A DNA stretch of 52,065 nt from Marinitenerispora sediminis (lineage in GTDB: Bacteria; Actinomycetota; Actinomycetes; Streptosporangiales; Streptosporangiaceae): NCBI RefSeq assembly GCF_003336425.1, contig NZ_QEIO01000020.1, positions 1 through 52,065 on the forward strand, written 5' to 3'. The translations under genes were made by a program, and so were the position numbers. The notes under the pieces were generated by a model, which saw only the letters and a program-made list of their open reading frames with translations, had not been told where the DNA came from and did no database searches. Position 1 is the first letter of the stretch. Each line of letters begins with the position of its first letter. Shown here piece by piece: positions 15,569 through 23,633 of the stretch.

Positions 15569-16411
15569 ATGAGCACGACAACGTCCGCCGCCCCCGCCCT
15601 GTACGGCGGAGCCTCGACCCGGCGGGTGACCGTCCGCGACATCGCACTGGCCAAGGAGCGCGGGGAGCGCTGGCCGATGCTGACGGCCTACGACGCCCTG
15701 ACCGCCCGCGTCTTCGACGAGGCGGGCATCCCCGTCCTGCTGGTCGGCGACTCCGCCGCCATGGTGGTCTACGGCCACGACTCCACCATCCCGGTCACCG
15801 TGGACGACCTCGTCCCGCTGACCGCGGCGGTCGCGCGGGCCACCCGGCGCGCCCTCGTCGTCGCCGACCTGCCGTTCGGCTCCTACCAGGCGTCGCCCGC
15901 GCAGGCCCTGGACTCCGCCGCCCGGCTCATGAAGGAGGGCGGCGCACAGGCCGTCAAGCTGGAGGGCGGCCGGCGGGTCGCCCCGCAGGTGGAGGCCCTG
16001 GTGGCGGCCGGGGTCCCGGTCATGGGCCACCTCGGCCTCACCCCGCAGTCGGTGCACACGCTCGGCGGCTACCGGGTGCAGGGCCGCGGCGAGGCCGCGG
16101 CGGGGCTGCTCGCCGACGCCAAGGAACTGGAGCGGGCGGGCGCCTTCTCCGTGGTCCTGGAATGCGTGCCGGCCGAGCTCGCGACCCGCGTCACCGCCGA
16201 GCTCGGCATCCCGACCATCGGCATCGGGGCCGGGTCCGGGACCGACGCGCAGGTGCTGGTGTGGCAGGACATGGCCGGCCTGAGCCCCCGGGTGGCGAAG
16301 TTCGTGAAGACCTACGCCAACCTCGCCGACACGCTGGCGGACGCGGCGCGCAGCTACGCCGAGGAAGTGGTCTCGGGCGCCTTCCCGGACCCGGAGCACT
16401 CCTACAGCTGA
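15569..16411 (+). CDS. panB: 3-methyl-2-oxobutanoate hydroxymethyltransferase
   Basis: PanB transfers a hydroxymethyl group from methylene-tetrahydrofolate to ketoisovalerate, the first committed step to pantothenate and coenzyme A. The 280-residue protein is full length and shows [20 protein letters not shown], the metal-site block [35 protein letters not shown] and the [17 protein letters not shown] loop. The ATG at 15569 is preceded by GGAGGG; the frame is open upstream but without similarity to the family. No other pantothenate gene is adjacent. A strong terminator follows. Confidence 0.95.
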   Translation: MSTTTSAAPALYGGASTRRVTVRDIALAKERGERWPMLTAYDALTARVFDEAGIPVLLVGDSAAMVVYGHDSTIPVTVDDLVPLTAAVARATRRALVVADLPFGSYQASPAQALDSAARLMKEGGAQAVKLEGGRRVAPQVEALVAAGVPVMGHLGLTPQSVHTLGGYRVQGRGEAAAGLLADAKELERAGAFSVVLECVPAELATRVTAELGIPTIGIGAGSGTDAQVLVWQDMAGLSPRVAKFVKTYANLADTLADAARSYAEEVVSGAFPDPEHSYS

Positions 16412-16427
16412 GCCGCGCCCCCGCACA

Positions 16428-16460
16428 GACCGCCCCGGCGGCCCCGCCGCCGGGGCGGTC
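16428..16460 (+). terminator. Rho-independent-like hairpin after panB
   Basis: A perfect 15-bp stem: 16428-16442 pairs with 16446-16460 around a CCC loop, followed by ATTCGTGT. It starts 17 bases after the panB stop. Confidence 0.75.
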
Positions 16461-16547
16461 ATTCGTGTGCCCGGCCCTCGAAACCGAACCCTACTCGGCG
16501 GTAGCATGAGCCGGTCCGGAGGCGACCGACAGGGAAGGCCACGTCAG

Positions 16548-17585
16548 ATGCGCATCTCCATGCCGTTGGGTTACGCGGGGGACCTGAAGCGGTCGGTGGA
16601 CCAGGTCGTGGAACTGGAGAAGGCGGGACTCGACACCGTCTGGGTCGCCGAGGCGTACGGGTTCGACAGCCCGACCCTCATGGGCTACCTCGCGGCGCGC
16701 ACGGAGCGGGTGCTGATCGGCGCGAGCATCCTGCCCGTCTACACGCGCACCCCCACGCTCATCGCGCAGACCGCCGCCGGGCTGGACCACCTCTCCGGCG
16801 GCCGCGCGGTCATCGGGCTCGGCGCCAGCGGGCCGCAGGTCATCGAGGGCTGGCACGGGGTCCCCTACACCCGCCCGCTGGCGCGCACCCGCGAGGTCAT
16901 CGAGATCTGCCGCAAGGTGTGGGCGCGGGAGGAGCCGCTGACCCACGACGGCGCGGTCTTCACGCTGCCGCTGCCGCCCGACCGGGGCACCGGGCTCGGC
17001 AAGCCCCTGAAGATCATCAACCACCCGGTCCGGCCGCGGATCCCGCTGTACGTGGCCGCGCTCGGCGAGAAGAACGTCGAGATGACCGCCGAGATCGCCG
17101 ACGGCTGGCTGCCGATCCTCTTCATCCCGGAGAAGGCCGACCAGGTGTGGGGGGCGGCCCTGGCCGCGGGCCGCACCCGGCGCGACCCGGCGCTCGGCCC
17201 GCTCGCGGTGGCGGCCGGCGGCATGATCGCCATCGGCGAGGGCGAGGACACCAGGCGGCTGCTCGACCTCGCCCGCCCGCAGATCGCGCTGTACGTGGGC
17301 GGCATGGGGGCGCCGGGACGCAACTTCTACAACTCGCTGGCCCGCCGGTACGGCTACGGGGAGGCCGCCGAGCGGATCCAGGAGCTCTACCTGGCCGGAC
17401 GCAAGGAGGAGGCGGCCGCTGCCGTGCCACGGGAGATGGTGGAGCTGACCAACCTCGTCGGCCCGGAGGGCTACGTCCGCGAGCGCGTCGAGGCGTTCCG
17501 CGAGGCGGGCGTCACCCACCTCAACCTCACCCCGGTCGCCGGCGACCCGGTGCGGCTGCTGGAGAAGGTGCGCGGCTGGCTGTAG
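16548..17585 (+). CDS. LLM-class F420-dependent oxidoreductase
   Basis: A 345-residue bacterial luciferase-like protein. It begins MRISMPLGYAGDLKRSVDQV, then AGLDTVWVAEAYGFDSPT, and carries the typical AARTERVLIGASILPVYTRT and GLDHLSGGRAVIGLGASGP blocks, GWLPILFIPEKA, and a C-terminal VREAGVTHLNL-like segment. Many actinobacterial members of this subgroup use F420H2. An npdG gene, which supplies F420H2, lies 0.9 kb away on the other strand and supports that cofactor. The ATG at 16548 is chosen because AGGGAAGG lies upstream and the family starts here. The substrate is unknown. Confidence 0.88.
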   Translation: MRISMPLGYAGDLKRSVDQVVELEKAGLDTVWVAEAYGFDSPTLMGYLAARTERVLIGASILPVYTRTPTLIAQTAAGLDHLSGGRAVIGLGASGPQVIEGWHGVPYTRPLARTREVIEICRKVWAREEPLTHDGAVFTLPLPPDRGTGLGKPLKIINHPVRPRIPLYVAALGEKNVEMTAEIADGWLPILFIPEKADQVWGAALAAGRTRRDPALGPLAVAAGGMIAIGEGEDTRRLLDLARPQIALYVGGMGAPGRNFYNSLARRYGYGEAAERIQELYLAGRKEEAAAAVPREMVELTNLVGPEGYVRERVEAFREAGVTHLNLTPVAGDPVRLLEKVRGWL

Positions 17586-17612
17586 GGCTCCGCCAGGCGG
17601 CGCCTTACAGCC
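17578..17612 (+). terminator. Terminator hairpin overlapping the LLM stop codon
   Basis: GGCTGTAGGGC at 17578-17588 pairs with GCCTTACAGCC at 17602-17612 (10 of 11 pairs plus one G-U). The TAG stop at 17583-17585 is inside the left arm. Confidence 0.6.
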
Positions 17613-18510
17613 CCGAACCGCGGGCGGCGTACGTCGGCGGGGCGCCGGAGGGGCCGCCGCGCTCCCGGATAGCCGCCGGCCGCCGGCACGTCGGGCGCCG
17701 ACCGGGCGCGGGGGCGGGCCCCGCTCGCAGGGGGACCGGCCTTCGGCTGTCGCGCGACACCCGGCCCCGCCCTGCGGACCGGGCAGGGCGGCCGCCGCAG
17801 CGGGGAGGCGTTCTCCCGGCTGCGCCCGAGCGCACGGTGCGCGGCGCTGCCGGCCGGCCTGGCCGAGCACGGACGCGCGTGCCGGGACCGCCCGGTGAAC
17901 GACCAGTCGTACGCGCCGCACGCGCTACCGGCCGGCTTCCCCGTACCCGGGTCCGCCCCGACCCAAGCGGGCCGCCCCTCGGCACGGAGGGCCGGACAGC
18001 TCCTCGCCGGCACGGTCGCCCCCGCCCCCGGAACCACGACTCCCGTCCGACCGGAGCCGACGGGGCGGGCCGGAGCGGCCAACGGAAGACCTGCTTATGC
18101 GGCGTCTCTCCGAGGTAAGCCGGAAACCCGGCGTGGGGCGGGTCTTCAGGCGGACGCGGCGCCTCCGGCGGCCGACGCCAAGGACGCCTCCGCGCCTACC
18201 GGGCCGGGCCGGCCGCTGCCCACCGCCAGGCGGGCGGCCGTCGGGCTACCACCGGCCGCACGGGAGCGTGCCCGCTGCGGGCGGGGCCGGCTCCGTGGTC
18301 CGGCAGGCCACCGCCGGCCTCGGCGGGCAGGCCCGGCACACGGCCGTACCCGTGCTGGCCGCCCTCGGCCGGCTGCGCGACCACCTCCTGACGCACCCGC
18401 GGGAGCCCGCGGCGGCCGCCAGCGGGGCCCGCGCGGCGCCGGCCGGGCCGGCGCGGCAGGTGCCGCGCGGCGCCGTCGCCTCCCCCGTCCGCGCCGGCCG
18501 GGGGAAGGGC
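17613..18510. other. 900-bp GC-rich interval without a recognisable gene
   Basis: Long open frames exist on both strands, but their translations are Arg/Pro/Ala/Gly-rich, lack ribosome binding sites and match no family. A short plus-strand stretch near 18300-18400 reads more like protein (TAVPVLAALGRLRDHLL) and could be a relic of a gene. No riboswitch or RNA gene was recognised. Confidence 0.45.
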
Positions 18511-19197
18511 TCACACGTCGGTGACGCGCAGGCCCGCGTGCGCCTTGTAGCGGCGGTTGATGGAGATGAGGTTCGCGGTGAACGCCTCGACCTGGTGGGC
18601 GTTGCGCAGCCGGCCCCCGTAGATGCCGCGGACGCCCGGGATGCGGGCGGCCAGGGCGCGGACGGTGTCCGTGGCCGCGCGGTCGTCACCGAGAACGAGG
18701 ACGTCGAGGTCCACCTCGTCCACGGCGGGGTCGAGGAGCACGGCGGCGGACACGTGGTGGAACGCGGCCACCACCCGGCTGCCGGGCAGCACGGCCGCGG
18801 CCTGCTGTGCGGCGCTGCCCTCCTCGACCGGCAGCGCGAACGCGCCCTGCTTGTCGAACCCGAGCGGGTTGACGCAGTCCACCACGATCTTGTCGGCGAG
18901 GCGGTCGGCGAGGCCGGCGAGCAGGTCGCGGTGGCCGTCCCACGGTACGGCGACGATGACCACGTCGCCCTGCTCGGCGACGGCGGCGTTGTCGGCACCG
19001 CTCACCGGGAGGCCGTCGCCCAGCTCCGCGGCGGCGGTCCGGGCGCGCTCCGCGCTGCGCGAGCCGATGACCACCTCGTGCCCGGCCAGGGCGAACCGCC
19101 GGGCCAGGCCGCGTCCCTGGTCGCCGGTGCCGCCGAGGACCGCGATCCGCAGCCCGGACACGTCGGGAAGGTCGTGCGGTGACTTCTGGTCTGCCAT
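18511..19197 (-). CDS. npdG: F420H2:NADP+ oxidoreductase (NADPH-dependent F420 reductase)
   Basis: NpdG exchanges hydride between NADPH and coenzyme F420 and so supplies F420H2 to LLM-type enzymes. The 228-residue protein has the Rossmann start LRIAVLGGTGDQGRGLARRF, the NADP-selective GSRSAERA block (Ser-Arg after the second strand), VVIVAVPWDGH, VVDCVNPLGFDKQGAF and a C-terminal LRNAHQVEAFTANLISINRR typical of the family. The ATG at 19197 is chosen because the frame upstream is low in complexity; GAATGAT six bases before it could be a leaderless minus-10. Context: an intact LLM oxidoreductase lies upstream and a decayed one lies 6 kb away. Confidence 0.93.
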   Translation of the reverse strand: MADQKSPHDLPDVSGLRIAVLGGTGDQGRGLARRFALAGHEVVIGSRSAERARTAAAELGDGLPVSGADNAAVAEQGDVVIVAVPWDGHRDLLAGLADRLADKIVVDCVNPLGFDKQGAFALPVEEGSAAQQAAAVLPGSRVVAAFHHVSAAVLLDPAVDEVDLDVLVLGDDRAATDTVRALAARIPGVRGIYGGRLRNAHQVEAFTANLISINRRYKAHAGLRVTDV

Positions 19198-19391
19198 GCC
19201 CCGATCATTCCAGGGGTGCGCGCCGTGCGCTGCCGACGGGGGGCCGTGTTCGGCCGGATCCGAGCACCGGCCCGCCGCCCGCCTCCCCCTGGCCTCCCCG
19301 GACGCGCCCCGAGGGGAGCAGTCCCGCAACGGCGGCGGTCTCTTCGGCGGCATGACTGCGCGCGGCCGGACGGATACGGCACCATGGGGGT

Positions 19392-19985
19392 GTGGAAGCC
19401 GAGCACGTAGCGACACTGCGCGAACTCCTCGCCGCCACTCCGTGGCTGGAGCGCACCGAGGAGTTCGCCCGCGCCCTGCGCGACACCCGTGAGGCCGGGG
19501 GGCTGCTGCTCGTGGGCACCCCCGAGGAGGAGCCCTGGCACCTCGCGGCCCATCTGGCCGACGAGAGCCGCTACGCGGGCCTGCCGCAGCTCTCTCCGAC
19601 CCTGCTGCGCTGGAACCCCTCCCCCGACGCCCCCGCGCACCTGCGGATCGGCCTGGACCGGTTGGCGGAAGCCCGGCGCGGCGAGACGCTGTTCGTGGTC
19701 AGCCCGGAGCGGGAGGCGCCCATCCCGCTCCTGGAGCGGATCGACGACGCCCGACGCACCGGGGCGACGATCCTCGCGCTGGACCAGGGCGACCGCGAGC
19801 TCGCGGCGCTCGCGCACGACGCCATCAGCCTCGACCCGGTCGAGGCACCGGTGTCGTTCGAGGGGATGCAGCACCTGGTGAGCAGCGCGGCGGGCAAGCC
19901 CGCGGAGCGGCGGCAGCGCCACGGCCTGCGGGACCGCATCTCGCGGTTCCTCGACGTCGTGAGCGGGCCGCGCATCCTGGACTGA
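19392..19985 (+). CDS. Conserved hypothetical protein with SIS-like pattern
   Basis: A 197-residue soluble protein. The order of elements (GGLLLVGTPEEEPWHLAAHL, then GETLFVVSPEREAPIPLLER, then RRTGATILALDQGDRELAAL) alternates strands and helices in the manner of SIS (phosphosugar-binding) folds, but the usual Ser-rich sugar-phosphate loop is not present, so this is only a fold guess. The GTG at 19392 has no clear Shine-Dalgarno sequence; TACGGC 11 bases upstream may be the promoter of a very short leader. It is divergent from npdG and convergent with the small SPOR-type gene. Confidence 0.7.
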   Translation: MEAEHVATLRELLAATPWLERTEEFARALRDTREAGGLLLVGTPEEEPWHLAAHLADESRYAGLPQLSPTLLRWNPSPDAPAHLRIGLDRLAEARRGETLFVVSPEREAPIPLLERIDDARRTGATILALDQGDRELAALAHDAISLDPVEAPVSFEGMQHLVSSAAGKPAERRQRHGLRDRISRFLDVVSGPRILD

Positions 19986-20026
19986 CCGGCCCCTTCCCGG
20001 GGGTCCGGGGCCGGCCGGGCCCCGTG

Positions 20027-20224
20027 TCAGTCCCGCTCGTCCTCCTCGTCCCACTGCTCATTGCGCCGGGCGACGGTGGCCAGGGCGTCGCCGGCCGCCG
20101 CCTCGTCCGGGTACGGGCCGAGCCGGTACTTGTTGGGGCAACCGGGCCCGTACTCGGGGCGGTTGTGCCTCAGGCAGAACCACCACTGGTGGTCGCCGTC
20201 CGGCAGTTCGTCGCGGTCCCTCAT
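20027..20224 (-). CDS. Small SPOR-like protein, 65 residues
   Basis: A short acidic protein with the sequence core [20 protein letters not shown], then [20 protein letters not shown] and a final [11 protein letters not shown]. Similar 60-70 residue proteins are widespread in actinobacteria and are annotated as SPOR-domain proteins. Two Cys residues flank the Pro/Gly-rich centre. AGGAGAGG just upstream of the ATG at 20224 on the minus strand supports translation. Role unknown. Confidence 0.75.
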   Translation of the reverse strand: MRDRDELPDGDHQWWFCLRHNRPEYGPGCPNKYRLGPYPDEAAAGDALATVARRNEQWDEEDERD

Positions 20225-20352
20225 CCGGTACCTCTCCTCCGCGCCGCGTCACACCGGCCGCCGTGCGCGACGGCCGGCTCCACGGAGCTCCTACCCGCCC
20301 GCGGCGGGCGCCCCACCTGCGTCGGCGTTCCCGGCATCCCGGACACAGCAAC

Positions 20353-20367
20353 TACACTCTGTCCCCA
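20353..20367 (+). promoter_or_regulatory. Leaderless promoter of map
   Basis: TACACT at 20353-20358 is placed as a minus-10, with the ATG only eight bases later and no Shine-Dalgarno sequence. The transcript probably starts at or within two bases of the start codon. Confidence 0.55.
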
Positions 20368-21218
20368 TGACTACTCCGCTGGTTCCCGGGCGCCTGTCGC
20401 CGCCCCGTCCGGTCCCGTCCCACATCGAGCGGCCGGAGTACGTCGGGCGCAAGCGGCCGGTCGAGGGCGTGCTCGGTGACGTCCAGACCCCCGAGACCAT
20501 CGAGGCCATGCGCGTCGCCGGCCGTATCGCCGCGCAGGCGCTGGAGGAGGTCGGCAAGCACGTCGAGCCGGGCGTGACCACGGACGAGCTCGACCGGGTC
20601 GGCCACGAGTTCCTGTGCGACCACGGGGCCTACCCGAGCACGCTCGGCTACAAGGGCTTCCCCAAGTCGCTGTGCTCGTCGCTGAACGAGGTCATCTGCC
20701 ACGGCATCCCGGACGACACCGTCATCTCCGACGGCGACATCGTCAACATCGACATCACCGCCTACATCCGGGGCGTGCACGGCGACACCAACGCCACGTT
20801 CCTCGCCGGCGACGTGGACGAGGAGTCGCGGCTGCTGGTCGAGCGCACCCGCGAGGCGACGATGCGCGGCATCCGGGCCTGCCGGCCGGGTCGGCAGATC
20901 AACGTCATCGGGCGGGTGATCGAGTCCTACGCCAAGCGGTTCGGCTACGGCGTGGTGCGCGACTTCACCGGCCACGGGGTGGGCCCGGAGTTCCACTCCG
21001 GCCTGGTGGTGCCGCACTACGACGACCCCCGCGCCGACACCGTCATGGTGCCGGGCATGACGTTCACCATCGAGCCCATGATCACGCTGGGCGGGATCGG
21101 CTACGACCTGTGGGACGACGGGTGGACGGCCGTCACCTCCGACCGCAGCCGCACGGCCCAGTTCGAGCACACCATCGTGATCACGGACGACGGCGCGGAG
21201 ATCCTCACCCTCCCGTGA
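20367..21218 (+). CDS. map: Type I methionine aminopeptidase
   Basis: Map removes the initiator Met from nascent proteins. The 283-residue protein has the five metal ligands of the pita-bread fold: Asp in VNIDITAY, Asp in GDTNATF, His in [10 protein letters not shown], Glu in TFTIEPMI and Glu in QFEHTIV. The N-terminal extension of about 40 residues with [15 protein letters not shown] is the Pro-rich linker seen in the longer actinobacterial MetAP. The ATG at 20367 is chosen for its leaderless promoter and because the open frame upstream is not protein-like. This gene stands alone, with the peptidase operon starting 112 bases downstream. Confidence 0.95.
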   Translation: MTTPLVPGRLSPPRPVPSHIERPEYVGRKRPVEGVLGDVQTPETIEAMRVAGRIAAQALEEVGKHVEPGVTTDELDRVGHEFLCDHGAYPSTLGYKGFPKSLCSSLNEVICHGIPDDTVISDGDIVNIDITAYIRGVHGDTNATFLAGDVDEESRLLVERTREATMRGIRACRPGRQINVIGRVIESYAKRFGYGVVRDFTGHGVGPEFHSGLVVPHYDDPRADTVMVPGMTFTIEPMITLGGIGYDLWDDGWTAVTSDRSRTAQFEHTIVITDDGAEILTLP

Positions 21219-21316
21219 TCCCCGGCGGAGGCCGCCTCCCGCGCACCTGTGGCCCCACCCGCCACCAGCGCCCACGGGCTTGAGTGGAACAGGTGCGCCG
21301 CACAGGCGGAAAGGCA

Positions 21317-21331
21317 TAGGGTCGGGCCCCG
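21317..21331 (+). promoter_or_regulatory. Leaderless promoter of peptidase operon
   Basis: TAGGGT at 21317-21322 followed after eight bases by the GTG at 21331, with no Shine-Dalgarno sequence directly before the start. This is the same layout as at map and other genes in the window. Confidence 0.45.
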
Positions 21332-22164
21332 TGAAGATCCTCATCTCTGCCGACATGGAGGGCGCGACCGGGGTGACCTGGCCGGCCGACGTGGAACCGG
21401 GGACCGAGCAGTGGCAGCGGTGCCGCGCGATGTTCACCTCCGATGTCAACGCCGCCGTCGCGGGCTTCCTCGCCGGCGGGGCCACCGAGGTGCTCGTCAA
21501 CGAGGCCCACGCCACCATGCGCAACCTGCTCCTGGAGCGGCTCGACGACCGCGCCGTCATGCTGACCGGCCGCCACAAGGACCTCAGCATGGTGGAGGGC
21601 GTGCAGCGCGGCGACGTCGACGGGGTGGCGTTCCTCGGCTACCACGCCGGAGCCGGCGCCGAGGGCGTGCTCGCCCACACCTACCTGCCCAACTCCGTCA
21701 CCGGAGTGTGGCTGGACGGCGAGCCCGCCAGCGAGGGGCGCCTCAACGCCCAGGTCGTCGCGGAGTTCGGTTCGCCGGTCGTCCTCGTCACCGGCGACGA
21801 CCGCGCCTGCGTCGATGCCGCCGGCTACGCGCCGCAGGCCCGCACCGTCGCGGTCAAGGAGTACGTGTCGCGCTACGCCGCGGTCTGCCGGCCGCCCGCG
21901 CGCACCGCGGAGGACATCCGCGCGGCGGCCGAGTCCGCCATGGCGCTGGCCGGCCGGGGCGAGCCCGTCCGGCACGACCCGCTCACCGTCGAGGTGGAGG
22001 TGGACGCGGCGCACCTGGCCGGCGCCGCCGCCCTGGTCCCGGGCGTCCGGCGGGTCGCCGAGCGGCGGGTGCGCTATACGTCGCGGGACGCCTTCGCGAT
22101 GATCCGCTGCTTCAAAGCCGTCATGACCCTCATCTCCAACGCGGTGGAGTCCAACTATGGCTGA
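21331..22164 (+). CDS. M55 D-aminopeptidase (DppA family)
   Basis: A 277-residue zinc peptidase of the family that includes Bacillus subtilis DppA, which removes N-terminal D-amino acids, especially D-Ala. Seen here are the metal ligands Asp and Glu in VKILISADMEGATGV near residue 8, His in VNEAHATMRNLL, His in FLGYHAGAG and the active-site block LDGEPASEGRLNAQV. Start: the GTG at 21331 matches the family N-terminus; a longer frame from 21280 adds a non-conserved leader before the predicted transcription start. It is the first gene of an overlapping four-peptidase operon (its stop lies inside the next gene), which suggests D-Ala-containing peptides, that is, cell-wall fragments, as substrates. 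Confidence 0.9.
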   Translation: MKILISADMEGATGVTWPADVEPGTEQWQRCRAMFTSDVNAAVAGFLAGGATEVLVNEAHATMRNLLLERLDDRAVMLTGRHKDLSMVEGVQRGDVDGVAFLGYHAGAGAEGVLAHTYLPNSVTGVWLDGEPASEGRLNAQVVAEFGSPVVLVTGDDRACVDAAGYAPQARTVAVKEYVSRYAAVCRPPARTAEDIRAAAESAMALAGRGEPVRHDPLTVEVEVDAAHLAGAAALVPGVRRVAERRVRYTSRDAFAMIRCFKAVMTLISNAVESNYG

Positions 22165-23533
22165 CCGTACGGTGCCCGGCGCCCCCGGCGGCGACTGGGC
22201 GGTCGTCGACGACGAGGTCGTCCGCTTCACGTCCGAACTGATCCGCATCGACACCACCAACCGCGGCGGCGGCGACGGCCGGGAGCGTCCCGCCGCCGAG
22301 TACGTCGCCGAGCGGCTCTCCGACGCCGGGCTGCGGCCGCGGATCCTGGAGTCCGCCCCCGGCCGCGCCAACGTGGTGGCGCGCGTCGCCGGGTCCGACC
22401 CCTCGGCGCCGGGCCTGCTCCTGCACGGCCACCTCGACGTGGTGCCGGCCGACCCCGCGCTCTGGAGCGTCCCGCCCTTCTCCGGCGAGGTGCGCGACGG
22501 CATGGTGTGGGGGCGCGGGGCGCTCGACATGAAGAACGCCGTGGCGATGACGCTCGCGCTGGTGCGGGCGTGGGCGCGCACCGGGCGGCGCCCCCGCCGC
22601 GACGTCGTGCTCGCGTTCACCGCGGACGAGGAGGACAGCGCCGCCTACGGGGCCGAGTGGCTGGTGCGCGAGCACGCCGACCTGTTCGAGGGGTGCACCG
22701 AGGGCGTCAGCGAGTCGGGCGGCTACACCCACCACGCGCGCTCCGTCACCGGGCGGCCGGTTCGGCTCTACCCGGTGGCCGCGGGCGAGCGCGGCACGGC
22801 GTGGCTGCGGCTCACCGCGCACGGTACCGCCGGGCACGGTTCGCGGAGCAATACCGACAACGCGGTCGGCGCGCTGGCGGAGGCGGTGGCCCGGATCCAC
22901 GCGCACCGCTGGCCGGTCCGGCTGACCCCGGTGACCCGCGCGGCCATCACCGAGATCGGCGCGGCCATGGGGGTGAAGGTCGACCTGGACGCACCCGGCT
23001 TCGTCGTCGAGCGCGACCTCGACCCGCTGCTGGAGCGGCTGGACCCGACCGGCCAGTTGATCGCCGGGACCGTGCGCAACAGCGCGAACCCGACCATGCT
23101 GGCGGCCGGCTACAAGGTGAACGTGATCCCGGAGTCGGCGTCGGCCGGAGTCGACGGCCGGGTACTGCCGGGGGCGGCGGCCGAGTTCGAGCAGACCCTG
23201 GACCGGCTCACCGGGCCGGCGGTGGAGTGGGCGTACCAGCACCGCTCACAGCCGCTCGTCTCGCCCGTGGAGTCGCCGACCTTCGCCGCGATGCGCTCCG
23301 CCCTGCTCGCGCACGACCCCGAGGGCCACGTGGTACCGGTCTGCCTGAACGGCGGGACCGACGCCAAGCAGTTCGCGGCGCTCGGCATCACCGGCTACGG
23401 GTTCACGCCGCTGCGGCTGCCCCCGGACCTCGACTACGGCACGCTGTTCCACGGCGTCGACGAGCGCGTCCCGGTGGACGCGCTGCGGTTCGGCGCGCGC
23501 GTCCTGGACCGGTTCCTGACGTCCGCCGGCTGA
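22157..23533 (+). CDS. M20-family metallopeptidase
   Basis: A 458-residue cytoplasmic dizinc peptidase or deacylase. The M20 pattern is complete: LLLHGHLDVVPADPALWSVP with the first His and Asp, WGRGALDMKNAVAMTLAL with the bridging Asp, and FTADEEDSAAYGAEWLV with the catalytic Glu. It also has the dimerisation domain (GTAGHGSRSNTDNAVGALAE) and a C-terminal metal His in GTLFHGVDERVPVD. The ATG at 22157 overlaps the M55 gene by eight bases, so translation is coupled. Members cleave dipeptides, acyl-amino acids or diaminopimelate derivatives; the neighbours favour peptidoglycan-derived di- or tripeptides. Confidence 0.9.
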   Translation: MADRTVPGAPGGDWAVVDDEVVRFTSELIRIDTTNRGGGDGRERPAAEYVAERLSDAGLRPRILESAPGRANVVARVAGSDPSAPGLLLHGHLDVVPADPALWSVPPFSGEVRDGMVWGRGALDMKNAVAMTLALVRAWARTGRRPRRDVVLAFTADEEDSAAYGAEWLVREHADLFEGCTEGVSESGGYTHHARSVTGRPVRLYPVAAGERGTAWLRLTAHGTAGHGSRSNTDNAVGALAEAVARIHAHRWPVRLTPVTRAAITEIGAAMGVKVDLDAPGFVVERDLDPLLERLDPTGQLIAGTVRNSANPTMLAAGYKVNVIPESASAGVDGRVLPGAAAEFEQTLDRLTGPAVEWAYQHRSQPLVSPVESPTFAAMRSALLAHDPEGHVVPVCLNGGTDAKQFAALGITGYGFTPLRLPPDLDYGTLFHGVDERVPVDALRFGARVLDRFLTSAG

Positions 23534-23633
23534 CCGGCGTCCCTCCTCCGTGCCGCCGGCGGGACCGGCGGCCGACCCATCCGCCCCCGCTCCCGTCGAC
23601 GACCGGGAGACCAGGAACAGGAAGGACCCCGGA

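Noticed and set aside
17613-18510. Cobalamin riboswitch near 18080-18120
   Set aside because: There is no conserved B12-box sequence, and no cobalamin-related gene follows in the right orientation.
18097-19182. 361-codon plus-strand frame
   Set aside because: Most of it is antisense to npdG. The part before npdG is low-complexity, with no start signal.
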